From the NCBI GenBank assembly GCA_900552725.1, contig USAT01000102.1:1-6574 (forward strand): 6,574 bases of DNA. Reading direction: 5' to 3'. The notes under the pieces were generated by a model. It was not told where the DNA came from. It did no database searches and worked only from the letters and a program-made list of their open reading frames with translations. Position numbers and translations under genes: made by a program. This document shows positions 1-5,185 of the stretch, one piece after another. Numbering within the stretch: position 1 is the stretch's first letter; each line of letters begins with the position of its first letter. This DNA is from an uncultured Eubacteriales bacterium (GTDB lineage: Bacteria; Bacillota; Clostridia; Oscillospirales; Oscillospiraceae).

Positions 1-115
1 TCTGCACCAGTCTGCCCCAAGCTGACTGTCTTAATTATCAGTATACATGATTTCTGACATTTTAGGAAGTAAAATCTTTATGAAACTTCGATTTTGAAGC
101 AGACGATTGTGAATA
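1..115. other. AT-rich non-coding stretch at the left edge
   Basis: No coding region is supported here. It lies directly downstream of the Spo0A-derived stop codon and is visibly richer in A and T than the genes to its right. I looked for a terminator for the minus-strand operon and saw only a 4-bp CTTC/GAAG hairpin at about 86-101 followed by TTT, which is too weak to call. A 5-bp inverted repeat CAGTC/GACTG near 9-28 is also too short to interpret. Confidence 0.5.
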
Positions 116-583
116 TCAGAGTGCCCGTTTATAATCCAGACGGATCTTATCCGTAATCAGCGCAATAAATTCCGAGTTTGTCGGTTTTCCCTTGCCGCTG
201 TTTACTGTATATCCAAAAATCTCATGAATCATCTCCAGCTGTCCGCGGCTCCACGCCACCTCGATCGCATGGCGGATGGCTCGTTCCACACGGCTTGATG
301 TGGTGCCATGCTTCTTGGCAATGGTAGGATACAGTACCTTGGTAACCGACACCAGCATTTCCTTTTCTTCCACCGAAATGGTGATGGCATCCCGCAGATA
401 CTGATAGCCCTTGATATGCGCCGGGACGCCGATCTCGTGGATCATGGAGGTGACCATTGCCTCCACGTCGATATCCCGCGAGCGGCCATACGGCCTGCGC
501 TGCATGGCGTTGCGCATCTCGTCCAGACGCTCCAGCACGGCGCGCGTGGGGCAGGGCTTGAGCAGCACGTACTGTACCCCGAG
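116..583 (-). pseudogene. spo0A: Spo0A 3' fragment inside the fusion gene
   Basis: This marks the part of the fusion that derives from the sporulation master regulator. Spo0A normally has an N-terminal receiver phosphorylated on aspartate and a C-terminal domain that binds 0A boxes in DNA. Here only the tail of the receiver (SLGVQYVLLKPC onward) and the whole effector domain remain, ending normally at TGA 116-118. The effector half matches the Bacillus subtilis family pattern very closely from memory. The left limit of homology is uncertain: LLVLADFMTEF just before it also aligns without gaps to receiver strand beta-4, so the junction may lie as far right as about 620-650. Whether an intact spo0A exists elsewhere in the genome cannot be seen. 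Confidence 0.8.
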
Positions 584-1030
584 CGACACCAACAGGCTGG
601 AAACAAACTCGGTCATAAAGTCCGCCAGCACCAGCAGCATGGTCTGCGCCGGCATGGTGAACCAGCCGAAGCGCATCGCCCCCACCGCGCAGCCCGCCAG
701 CCATCCGGCCACGATCACAAAGCAGCCCGCAGCGGCAGTGATCAGATATGCTCCGTAGACCTTCCAGCGGGGATGGCCTGCGATGAGCTTGTTGCGCAGG
801 GTGCCGTCCTGATATTCCGTGCCCAGAAACAGACTGGTAAAGGCGGCATGGAGGATGGCAAGGAAGGGAAACACCTGCAGGAACATATTGTCCAGCGTGG
901 CGGAGCCATCCTCGCCCGCATGGACGCCCAGCAGGAACGCGGCAGAAAGAACAAACGCGCCTGCGGCGCACAGCCACAGGGCCTGGCTCCGCCAGAGCCG
1001 GTAGAAATTCGCCTGCAGCAGCTTAAGCAT
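116..1030 (-). CDS. Fusion of a truncated ABC-2 permease with the C-terminal DNA-binding part of Spo0A
   Basis: This 304-residue product joins two unrelated proteins in one frame. Residues 1 to about 130 look like the N-terminal half of a bacitracin-type ABC-2 permease: a basic start (MLKLLQANFYRLWRSQ), hydrophobic segments near 17-36, 53-69 and 94-118, and the family-like cytoplasmic stretch GTEYQDGTLRNKLIAG at 70-85. From about residue 150 it is Spo0A: the end of the receiver with its conserved lysine (LLKPC, 156-160), a linker, then the effector domain (186-304) with HEIGVPAHIKGY and the recognition-helix stretch SRVERAIRHAIEVAWSRG at 246-263. The phosphoacceptor half of the receiver is absent. 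The ATG at 1030 is preferred over a GTG at 1039 because GGAGG lies 8 nt upstream of it, while the GTG overlaps that site. The start overlaps the end of the ABC ATPase gene by 8 nt, implying translational coupling. A real fusion would place a DNA-binding domain on a membrane anchor; a deletion product or an assembly chimera is equally possible. Confidence 0.8.
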   Translation of the reverse strand: MLKLLQANFYRLWRSQALWLCAAGAFVLSAAFLLGVHAGEDGSATLDNMFLQVFPFLAILHAAFTSLFLGTEYQDGTLRNKLIAGHPRWKVYGAYLITAAAGCFVIVAGWLAGCAVGAMRFGWFTMPAQTMLLVLADFMTEFVSSLLVSLGVQYVLLKPCPTRAVLERLDEMRNAMQRRPYGRSRDIDVEAMVTSMIHEIGVPAHIKGYQYLRDAITISVEEKEMLVSVTKVLYPTIAKKHGTTSSRVERAIRHAIEVAWSRGQLEMIHEIFGYTVNSGKGKPTNSEFIALITDKIRLDYKRAL

Positions 1031-1625
1031 GGCGCGCACCTCCGATCAGGTTCATGTAAAAGCTCTCCAGACTTTCGTCCCGCTCCCGCATGCTGTAGAT
1101 CACGCAGTTTTCTTTCTGCGCTTCCAGCACCAGCTTTGTGACCTGAAGCTCCGCAAAAACATCCGTCCGGGCGTCGTCCACGATGCGGTATTCCGCGCCG
1201 AGACGGTCCAGCACGCGGGCAAGCGCCCTGCTGCTGGCGGCTTCCACCCGGGTGCATTTGCGGCAGCGCATCTCCAGCTCCGCCGCGCCCTCCATGGAGG
1301 GGACGCCCAGCACCAGATACTGCTGGCGGATGTTCTCCTCCGCCGTCATGTCCAGATAGATGGACGGCGTTTCTACCACCGCGCCCATCCGGCGGCGGCA
1401 GCGCCCGATGCGCTCGTCGGTGTTCCTTACGCCGTACAGCGTAAAGCTGCCGCCCGTGGCCTCCTGCAATCCGCAGGCCAGCCGGATCAGCGTGGTCTTG
1501 CCCGCACCGTTTCTTCCCACAAAGCCGTAGATCGCGCCCTTGGGGATATGCATATCCAGGCCGTTCAGCGCCGCGAAATTGTGATAGCGCTTGCACAGCC
1601 CGTTGGCTTCCAGCACATATTCCAT
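1023..1625 (-). CDS. ABC transporter ATPase with an internal deletion of its catalytic core
   Basis: The 200-residue product begins as a normal ABC ATPase of the bacitracin/lantibiotic-exporter type: LxKRYxxFxALNGLDMHIPKGAIYGF, then Walker A GRNGAGKTT at residues 37-45, then GAVVETPS at 81-88, where this subfamily carries its Q-loop region. After ENIRQQYLVLG (97-107) the protein jumps at about residues 112-120 to the C-terminal accessory region typical of the family (CRKCTRVE, DVFAELQVTKLV, and RDESLESFYMNLIGG at 182-196). The ABC signature, Walker B, D-loop and H-loop are all missing. Relatives are about 300 residues, so roughly 100 residues have been lost with the frame kept. It cannot form a normal ATP-hydrolysing site. 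The start at ATG 1625 is supported by AAAGGAGG with 8 nt spacing. It lies 81 nt after the response regulator gene and overlaps the permease start by 8 nt. The intact partner would normally pair with that permease to export or sense peptide antibiotics. Confidence 0.85.
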   Translation of the reverse strand: MEYVLEANGLCKRYHNFAALNGLDMHIPKGAIYGFVGRNGAGKTTLIRLACGLQEATGGSFTLYGVRNTDERIGRCRRRMGAVVETPSIYLDMTAEENIRQQYLVLGVPSMEGAAELEMRCRKCTRVEAASSRALARVLDRLGAEYRIVDDARTDVFAELQVTKLVLEAQKENCVIYSMRERDESLESFYMNLIGGARHA

Positions 1626-1669
1626 GTGAAGTACCTCCTTTGCTTGATGGGCCTATGGTATCAGGCAAA

Positions 1670-1712
1670 GGTCAAGAAAGCGGTCAAGAAGATCTTCCAG
1701 AAATGGTCAAGA
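1670..1712 (-). repeat. Three direct copies of TCTTGACC upstream of the ABC ATPase gene
   Basis: On the minus strand TCTTGACC occurs exactly at 1712-1705, 1689-1682 and 1677-1670, so successive copies begin 23 and 12 nt apart. The first copy overlaps the last codons and stop of the response regulator gene; the other two lie in the 81-nt gap before the ABC ATPase gene. OmpR-family regulators usually bind direct repeats spaced by about one helical turn, and exporter genes of this type are commonly controlled by the adjacent regulator, so an operator role is plausible. Each copy also contains TTGACC, a fair -35 element, but I could not find a convincing -10 at 16-18 nt from any copy. Confidence 0.45.
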
Positions 1713-2375
1713 TCCCGCATTCAGCCGAAAACCGATGCCCCATACCGCCTCCACATAGTCCCGGCCCGATACATCCCGCAGCTTGCCGCGCAGATTGCTG
1801 ACGTGGGTCTTCAGTGAATTCTCCGTGCAGTCCGGCGTGTCGGCGCTGATGCGGTCCAGCAGCACGGACTTTGCCAGCACCTGGCCGGGATGCTGCATCA
1901 GCAGCTTCAGAATGGCGTATTCCGTCCGGGTCAGCTGCACCGGTACGCCGCCGGCGCGCACCTCGTGAGAGGACGTGTCCAGCGTCAGGCTGCCGCAGGT
2001 ATAGACCGCCGCCAGGGGAGAGCAGGCGGCCTCCCGCAACCGCACGGCCACGCGGGCCAGCAGTTCCTTGGTGTCAAAGGGCTTGGTGAGATAGTCTGCC
2101 GCGCCGCCCAGCAGCAGCTCTACCTTGTCCTGCACCGCCGCCCTGGCGCTGACCACGATCACCGGGATGCCCCGGAGCTGCGGCAGCACCTCCTGGCCGG
2201 ACAGGCCCGGCAGCATCAGATCCAGCAGGATCAGGTCGGGGTGGCTGTTTTTCAGCAGCAGAAGCGCCTCCGTTCCGGAATAGGCCCGCTGCACGCCGTA
2301 GCCCTCCCTCTCCAGCACCTCCTGCTCCAGATCGCCGATGGCGGCGTCATCGTCAATGATCAGAATCGTCTGCAT
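1707..2375 (-). CDS. OmpR/PhoB-family response regulator
   Basis: This is an intact 222-residue two-component regulator that would bind DNA when phosphorylated by a partner kinase. The receiver covers about residues 1-118: acidic pair D8/D9 (LIIDDD), phosphoacceptor D52 (LILLDLMLPG), S76 (VVSA) and conserved K98 (YLTKPFD). The winged-helix domain covers about 128-222, with LTRTEYAILKLLMQHPGQVL, the recognition-helix region TENSLKTHVSNLRGKLR, and the terminal wing YVEAVWGIGFRLN. I chose ATG 2375 because it begins the canonical MQTILIIDDD strand; a GTG at 2411 would add 12 residues unlike the family. The ribosome binding site is only AAAGAGAG, so translation may depend on the CatA-like gene ending 37 nt upstream. 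Together with the following ABC genes it resembles a peptide-antibiotic sensing and export locus, but the expected histidine kinase gene is absent from the window. Confidence 0.93.
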   Translation of the reverse strand: MQTILIIDDDAAIGDLEQEVLEREGYGVQRAYSGTEALLLLKNSHPDLILLDLMLPGLSGQEVLPQLRGIPVIVVSARAAVQDKVELLLGGAADYLTKPFDTKELLARVAVRLREAACSPLAAVYTCGSLTLDTSSHEVRAGGVPVQLTRTEYAILKLLMQHPGQVLAKSVLLDRISADTPDCTENSLKTHVSNLRGKLRDVSGRDYVEAVWGIGFRLNAGS

Positions 2376-2412
2376 ATTGTCTCTCTTTCTTGCTCTGTCA
2401 GATGGGTACACT

Positions 2413-3036
2413 TCATTTTACCGCATAGATGCTTTCCTGTAAATGCTGTAAAAACCGTCCCGCGTGTGCGCCGTCCATCTGGGTGTGGTGGAACTGGAAC
2501 GACAGCGGCAGCGTCGTCCGGAAAAGACCCCTGCGGTATCTGCCCCAGATGAGAAAGGGGTTGTTGAAGATGCCGCTGTTCATGCCCACCGCACCGTCGA
2601 TGTCGGTGTCCACGATGGCGGAGGTGCCGATGACCATGCTGTCGGTCAGATCGTGGTATTCGCAGCTTTCGGCTACCTTGCGCGTCAGGCGCAGATAGTC
2701 GCCGCTGAACTGCGCAAGGCTTTCCGAAAACGGCACATCGCAGGAGCTGACCTCGCCGAGTTTATTTTTTGCGATGGTGTTCACCGCGATGCTGTCATAT
2801 CGCAGCAGCTCCCGCCCCACAGGCAGCAGATAAAATTCACTGACCTGACTGGCCGCCCTGCCGATGCACCAGCAGAGCAGCATGTTGAATTTCAGCCCTT
2901 TCTTCCAGCTGAGCCGCACCAGCGGCGTCACATCCAGCGTCTTGAAAAACGTCACCATGGGGTTGGGCGCGTCCATCCAAAGCTCAAACGCCGCGGCACG
3001 GCTCGTGGCTTTGGGATCGACCGCAGTCGGTCTCAT
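2413..3036 (-). CDS. CatA-like (type A chloramphenicol acetyltransferase family) acetyltransferase
   Basis: The 207-residue protein belongs to the trimeric chloramphenicol acetyltransferase family, which transfers acetyl from acetyl-CoA to an antibiotic hydroxyl. The diagnostic motif is near the C-terminus: HHTQMDG at residues 183-189, where the second histidine (H184) matches the catalytic base and D188 the structural aspartate of HHxxxDG. Length and layout (MVTFFKTLDVTPLV near the N-terminus, then FNMLLCWCIGRAASQ, SFQF before the catalytic histidine) fit an uninterrupted family member. The N-terminus is divergent and many clostridial relatives are uncharacterised, so the substrate may not be chloramphenicol. 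GAGGAG lies 7 nt before ATG 3036. Its start overlaps the stop of a 17-codon upstream ORF as ATGA. It follows its own strong promoter and is the first main gene of a minus-strand unit leading into the response regulator. Confidence 0.85.
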   Translation of the reverse strand: MRPTAVDPKATSRAAAFELWMDAPNPMVTFFKTLDVTPLVRLSWKKGLKFNMLLCWCIGRAASQVSEFYLLPVGRELLRYDSIAVNTIAKNKLGEVSSCDVPFSESLAQFSGDYLRLTRKVAESCEYHDLTDSMVIGTSAIVDTDIDGAVGMNSGIFNNPFLIWGRYRRGLFRTTLPLSFQFHHTQMDGAHAGRFLQHLQESIYAVK

Positions 3037-3086
3037 AGCCGTTCTCCTCTGGCGCTGGATCCATATACGTTTATGTTCATGACCAT
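3033..3086 (-). CDS. Short upstream ORF (17 codons) in the leader of the CatA-like gene
   Basis: An ATG at 3084-3086 is preceded by AGGAGG at 3096-3101 with 9 nt spacing, one of the strongest ribosome binding sites in the window. It encodes MVMNINVYGSSARGERL and ends at TGA 3033-3035, overlapping the CatA-like start codon as ATGA. The main gene also has its own ribosome binding site within the small ORF, so coupled translation or leader-peptide control is possible. A second in-frame ATG at 3078-3080 is a weaker start. I recognise no homologue of the peptide. Confidence 0.5.
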   Translation of the reverse strand: MVMNINVYGSSARGERL

Positions 3087-3124
3087 TTCTGCATCCCTCC
3101 TGAATGTATCGCAGACGTCTTTCG

Positions 3125-3168
3125 AAACAAAACGCAGCGCGAGACCGTTATTACGATCCGCACTGCGT
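3125..3168 (-). terminator. Intrinsic-terminator-like hairpin in the CatA leader, possible attenuator
   Basis: Read on the minus strand, ACGCAGTGCG (3168-3159) pairs with CGCGCTGCGT (3141-3132) with one G-U pair. Inside it GATCGT (3158-3153) pairs with ACGGTC (3148-3143) around an AATA loop, with a single bulged T at 3142. The stem is followed by a T-rich run TTTTGTTT, and there is no T-run on the other strand, so it acts towards the CatA-like gene. It lies downstream of the consensus promoter and upstream of the gene, the layout of an attenuator. It could also simply end transcripts from the kinase-like gene about 70 nt upstream. Confidence 0.65.
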
Positions 3169-3211
3169 CTTAGCGTCTGGCTGTGATAGCGCTTGCTGCC
3201 TGATGACGCTT

Positions 3212-3240
3212 ATTATAGTGACCGAATGTTTACTTGTCAA
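3212..3240 (-). promoter_or_regulatory. Perfect sigma-A promoter (TTGACA, 17 nt, TATAAT)
   Basis: On the minus strand TTGACA at 3240-3235 and TATAAT at 3217-3212 are separated by exactly 17 nt, matching the housekeeping consensus at all twelve positions. Transcription should begin near 3204-3205, giving a leader of about 170 nt before the CatA-like start at 3036. The -35 box contains the TGA stop codon (3239-3237) of the kinase-like gene, so the two units abut with no spacer. A promoter this strong next to a terminator-like hairpin suggests that output is limited after initiation. Confidence 0.85.
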
Positions 3241-3746
3241 GAGGGAGCCGTCGTCCAATACTGTGCGCCCCAGTGCTCGAAGTCCCACTGCTCCATATAG
3301 GCGTTGCACTCATAGTCGATGTAGTAGAGCGTTCCGCCCCATGGGACGAAGTTGGTGGGGAAGTAGTCGATGTTCAGCCCCGCCGGGTACAGAAGACCGC
3401 ACATGGCCCGCACCTGGGTAAGCCAATCGGGCGGCATCTGCCCCTCACGGAGCAGCTCCGCCACCGTCGGCCCGGCGATGTATTCCTTCAAGAGCCGCTC
3501 CTGCGGGACATCCGCCGCCAGCAGCCGCGGCATGGGGATGCCGACCTTCCGCAGCGTCTCATAGTCCCGCAGCTCCGCTTGCAGCTTGTCGCCGAAGGTA
3601 TAGTATTCGCAAGGCTCGTGGTGGATCTGCTTCAGGACGTACTGCGCCGCGCCGTCCGTCACCAGATAGGAATAGCCGCCTTTTCCTTTTCCAAGAAGCC
3701 GGATCACGGTATATCCGGCGTCGTTTACCGTCAATGTGTCAGGCAT
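3237..3746 (-). CDS. Small protein-kinase-fold protein
   Basis: The 169-residue protein keeps a compact set of kinase-fold landmarks: a glycine-rich loop GKGKGGYSYLV (19-29), a candidate ATP-binding lysine K39 in YVLKQ, a possible pairing glutamate E58, a hinge-like KEYIAGPTV (87-95), a catalytic-loop-like IDYFPTNFV with D127 and N132, and YIDYE with D144 in the metal-binding DFG position. This spacing (D-x4-N, then an aspartate 12 residues on) suits a small RIO-like or phosphotransferase-type kinase. It is shorter than the usual 250-residue catalytic domain because most of the C-lobe is missing after D144; small clostridial proteins of this sort are usually annotated serine/threonine kinase without known substrate. 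Its start overlaps the DUF3795-type gene as ATGCCTGA (8 nt) and it has no clear ribosome binding site, so translational coupling is likely. The substrate is unknown. Confidence 0.7.
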   Translation of the reverse strand: MPDTLTVNDAGYTVIRLLGKGKGGYSYLVTDGAAQYVLKQIHHEPCEYYTFGDKLQAELRDYETLRKVGIPMPRLLAADVPQERLLKEYIAGPTVAELLREGQMPPDWLTQVRAMCGLLYPAGLNIDYFPTNFVPWGGTLYYIDYECNAYMEQWDFEHWGAQYWTTAPS

Positions 3747-4098
3747 TGTCCTGTTTCAACTGCTTCAGATTCTCCAGCACGAACGGGCTGTTGGCGGCGA
3801 TGCGCCCCAGCGTCGGGCAGCCGTCCATCTGCCCGCAGTCGGCACAGGTATCCAGCCCTTTTTCCCGCACGCAGTTATGTACGGGGCAGAGCTTGTCGCA
3901 GAAGGGCGTTTTCGCGCCCTCTACGCGGCAGCCGGTGCAGTGGGTCATGTCCGGCGTGATGGGCACACCGTTGAGCCTTGTCCACAGCGCGGCGGTCTTT
4001 TCCCGCAGGGCGTTGTCGTTTGTGACCGTTGCGATCCTGGCGTCACACCTTTCACAGTCCAGTCCGCAGCAGCCGATCAGTTGGTTTGTGTTTTTCAT
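3739..4098 (-). CDS. Cysteine-rich DUF3795-type protein
   Basis: The 119-residue protein has 12 cysteines, arranged mainly as CCGLDCERC near the N-terminus (C10, C11, C15, C18), HCTGC (C54, C57), then C67, C71, C76 and CADC (C85, C88) with a final C94. The opening LIGCCGLDCERCDA and the later CTGCR match the DUF3795 family, small proteins of unknown function presumed to bind zinc or an iron-sulphur centre. I chose ATG 4098 because GGAG lies 6 nt upstream of it; an in-frame ATG at 4110 would add METT but has no ribosome binding site. It overlaps the start of the kinase-like gene by 8 nt and follows the second GNAT gene by about 22 nt, so it is in the same transcription unit. Metal binding is inferred from the cysteine pattern only. 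Confidence 0.8.
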   Translation of the reverse strand: MKNTNQLIGCCGLDCERCDARIATVTNDNALREKTAALWTRLNGVPITPDMTHCTGCRVEGAKTPFCDKLCPVHNCVREKGLDTCADCGQMDGCPTLGRIAANSPFVLENLKQLKQDNA

Positions 4099-4120
4099 AG
4101 TTGTCTCCATAAGCTGGAAT

Positions 4121-4602
4121 TTATAATGTCAATTCCATAATATTGTACTCGTTTTCCGAAATCCTATAAAATCCGTTCTTCTGCCAAAAGAATTACTCTG
4201 TGGATTTCCTTTATCTACCCCAATGCGTACTTTCTGATAGCCAGATTGTTTTAGATAGCGACAAGCCTCTTCTATCATATGGGAGCCAACTCCCTTATTC
4301 TGATAGTGTACATTTGTCATAAACAGTCCGATGAAGGCAATTTCATCTGTTGGATAACCTAAAATCAAATCCATATTGGCGACCAGCGTATCGCCCTCAA
4401 AAAAACCGATGTAATACTTATCACCGCAGCTCTTGCCCGGCGGCAATGCTTTCATATCCGCTATAATACTTTCCTTTGTGACAAACGGCGGATGATATTG
4501 ATAGTAAATTTCGTTTTTGCGGCTCATATCATAAATAATATCGACATCATTACGGTCTAATGTGCGCACCTGATATTTTTTTGATAATGATCTGATATCC
4601 AT
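4121..4602 (-). pseudogene. GNAT acetyltransferase broken by a one-base frameshift
   Basis: The gene encodes a GNAT N-acetyltransferase, an acetyl-CoA-dependent enzyme fold. The acetyl-CoA loop is QNKGVGSHM at residues 101-109, followed by the strand KVRIGVDKGNPQSNSF (124-139). There the frame breaks: as read, the protein ends in unrelated residues at TGA 4129-4131 (157 residues). Adding one T to the T4 run (minus strand, 4189-4186) restores WQKNGFYRISENEYNIMELTL, a normal GNAT ending (FWQKNGF motif), ending at TAA 4121-4123 for 160 residues. The fault is therefore a one-base loss in a homopolymer, caused by mutation or sequencing error. ATG 4602 has GGAG 6 nt upstream. The gene follows the first GNAT gene by 21 nt and precedes the DUF3795-type gene. 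It is visibly more AT-rich than its neighbours, a hint of separate origin. The substrate is unknown. Confidence 0.85.
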
Positions 4603-4623
4603 ACCGATCTCCGTTCATCCGCA

Positions 4624-5040
4624 TCAGAGCAATTCCTTCGTATAATAGTGCCGCTTTCCGGTGTAGGGATAGTTTTCGAGGGTAAAGACCTCGCAGTATC
4701 CGTGGTTCTCGTAAAATGCGGGAGCTTGAAAGGAAAAGGTGTCCACAAACGCGTATCGGCAGCCGCGCTGTCCGGCTTCTGCCTCCGCCGCCTCCAGCAG
4801 CTTGCTTCCGATCCCCTGGCCCCGGAGCCGTTCGCTGACGAAAAGGTATTGGATGCAGAGCCAGTTGCCAAATGTCTCGCCGGTCAGTCCGCCCAGCTTC
4901 CGGCCCGATCCGTCCTCAAGGAATACGCCGATGGGAACACTTTGGGATGCCTCACGGTGGCTGTGATTGTATTCCCTCAGCATCTCATGGATCTCATGGA
5001 TATCGCGTTCGTTTCCGTCGTTCGTGATTCTGATATTCAT
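4624..5040 (-). CDS. GNAT family N-acetyltransferase
   Basis: The 138-residue protein has the GNAT fold. Motif A is at residues 65-82, YLFVSERLRGQGIGSKLL, with the RxxGxG pyrophosphate loop (R71, R73, G74, G76, G78), and motif B is at 109-115, FYENHGY. The N-terminal MNIRITNDGNERDIHEIHEML is the usual first strand and helix. I chose ATG 5040 because it begins that strand; TTG 5055 and GTG 5052 are also in frame but sit on or beside the only AAGG. The start lies 4 nt after TAA 5045-5047 of an upstream minus-strand reading frame, so it may be translated by re-initiation. It is the first complete gene of the minus-strand cluster with the second GNAT, DUF3795 and kinase-like genes. The acceptor substrate cannot be told from sequence. 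Confidence 0.85.
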   Translation of the reverse strand: MNIRITNDGNERDIHEIHEMLREYNHSHREASQSVPIGVFLEDGSGRKLGGLTGETFGNWLCIQYLFVSERLRGQGIGSKLLEAAEAEAGQRGCRYAFVDTFSFQAPAFYENHGYCEVFTLENYPYTGKRHYYTKELL

Positions 5041-5044
5041 ATGC

Positions 5045-5185
5045 TTATTCACCAACCTTACATAGATTTTTCCACTGCTTTTTCGGCAGCGTTTTTGTCA
5101 GGACCAGGGTATAGGCCCCCGTTATGACGATTAGAACGACGAGGTGGAGCAGGTGCGCTTCCACGGCAATGCCCGCATCGTTGGC
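5045..5185 (-). pseudogene. 3' end of an unrecognised membrane-protein reading frame
   Basis: This open frame ends at TAA 5045-5047, 4 nt before the GNAT start. It codes for a single strongly hydrophobic stretch, HLLHLVVLIVITGAYTLVL, then a basic tail KTLPKKQWKNLCKVGE, which looks like the C-terminus of a membrane protein that is positive-inside. Codon third positions are mostly G or C, as in neighbouring real genes. To the right it runs in frame, without a start codon of its own, into the serine recombinase remnant, so its 5' part appears to be lost. I do not recognise the family, and chance reading is possible. Confidence 0.3.

Noticed and set aside
9..28. Inverted repeat CAGTC/GACTG at the left edge
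   Set aside because: Only 5 bp with no T-run or adjacent gene start; expected by chance.
86..115. Hairpin CTTC/GAAG after the fusion gene as its terminator
   Set aside because: A 4-bp AT-rich stem is too weak; no longer stem could be built around it.
1670..1712. TTGACC copies as -35 boxes of a promoter for the ABC gene
   Set aside because: No -10 with reasonable match was found at 16-18 nt from any copy, so only a repeat or operator role is proposed.
1029..1817. Long plus-strand open frames opposite the ABC and regulator genes
   Set aside because: They are antisense shadows of GC-rich genes, show no family motifs and have no ribosome binding sites.
3096..3169. GTG-initiated reading frame running through the leader hairpin as an attenuator peptide
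   Set aside because: It has no ribosome binding site and the GTG lies inside the stem, so it is not a credible leader ORF.
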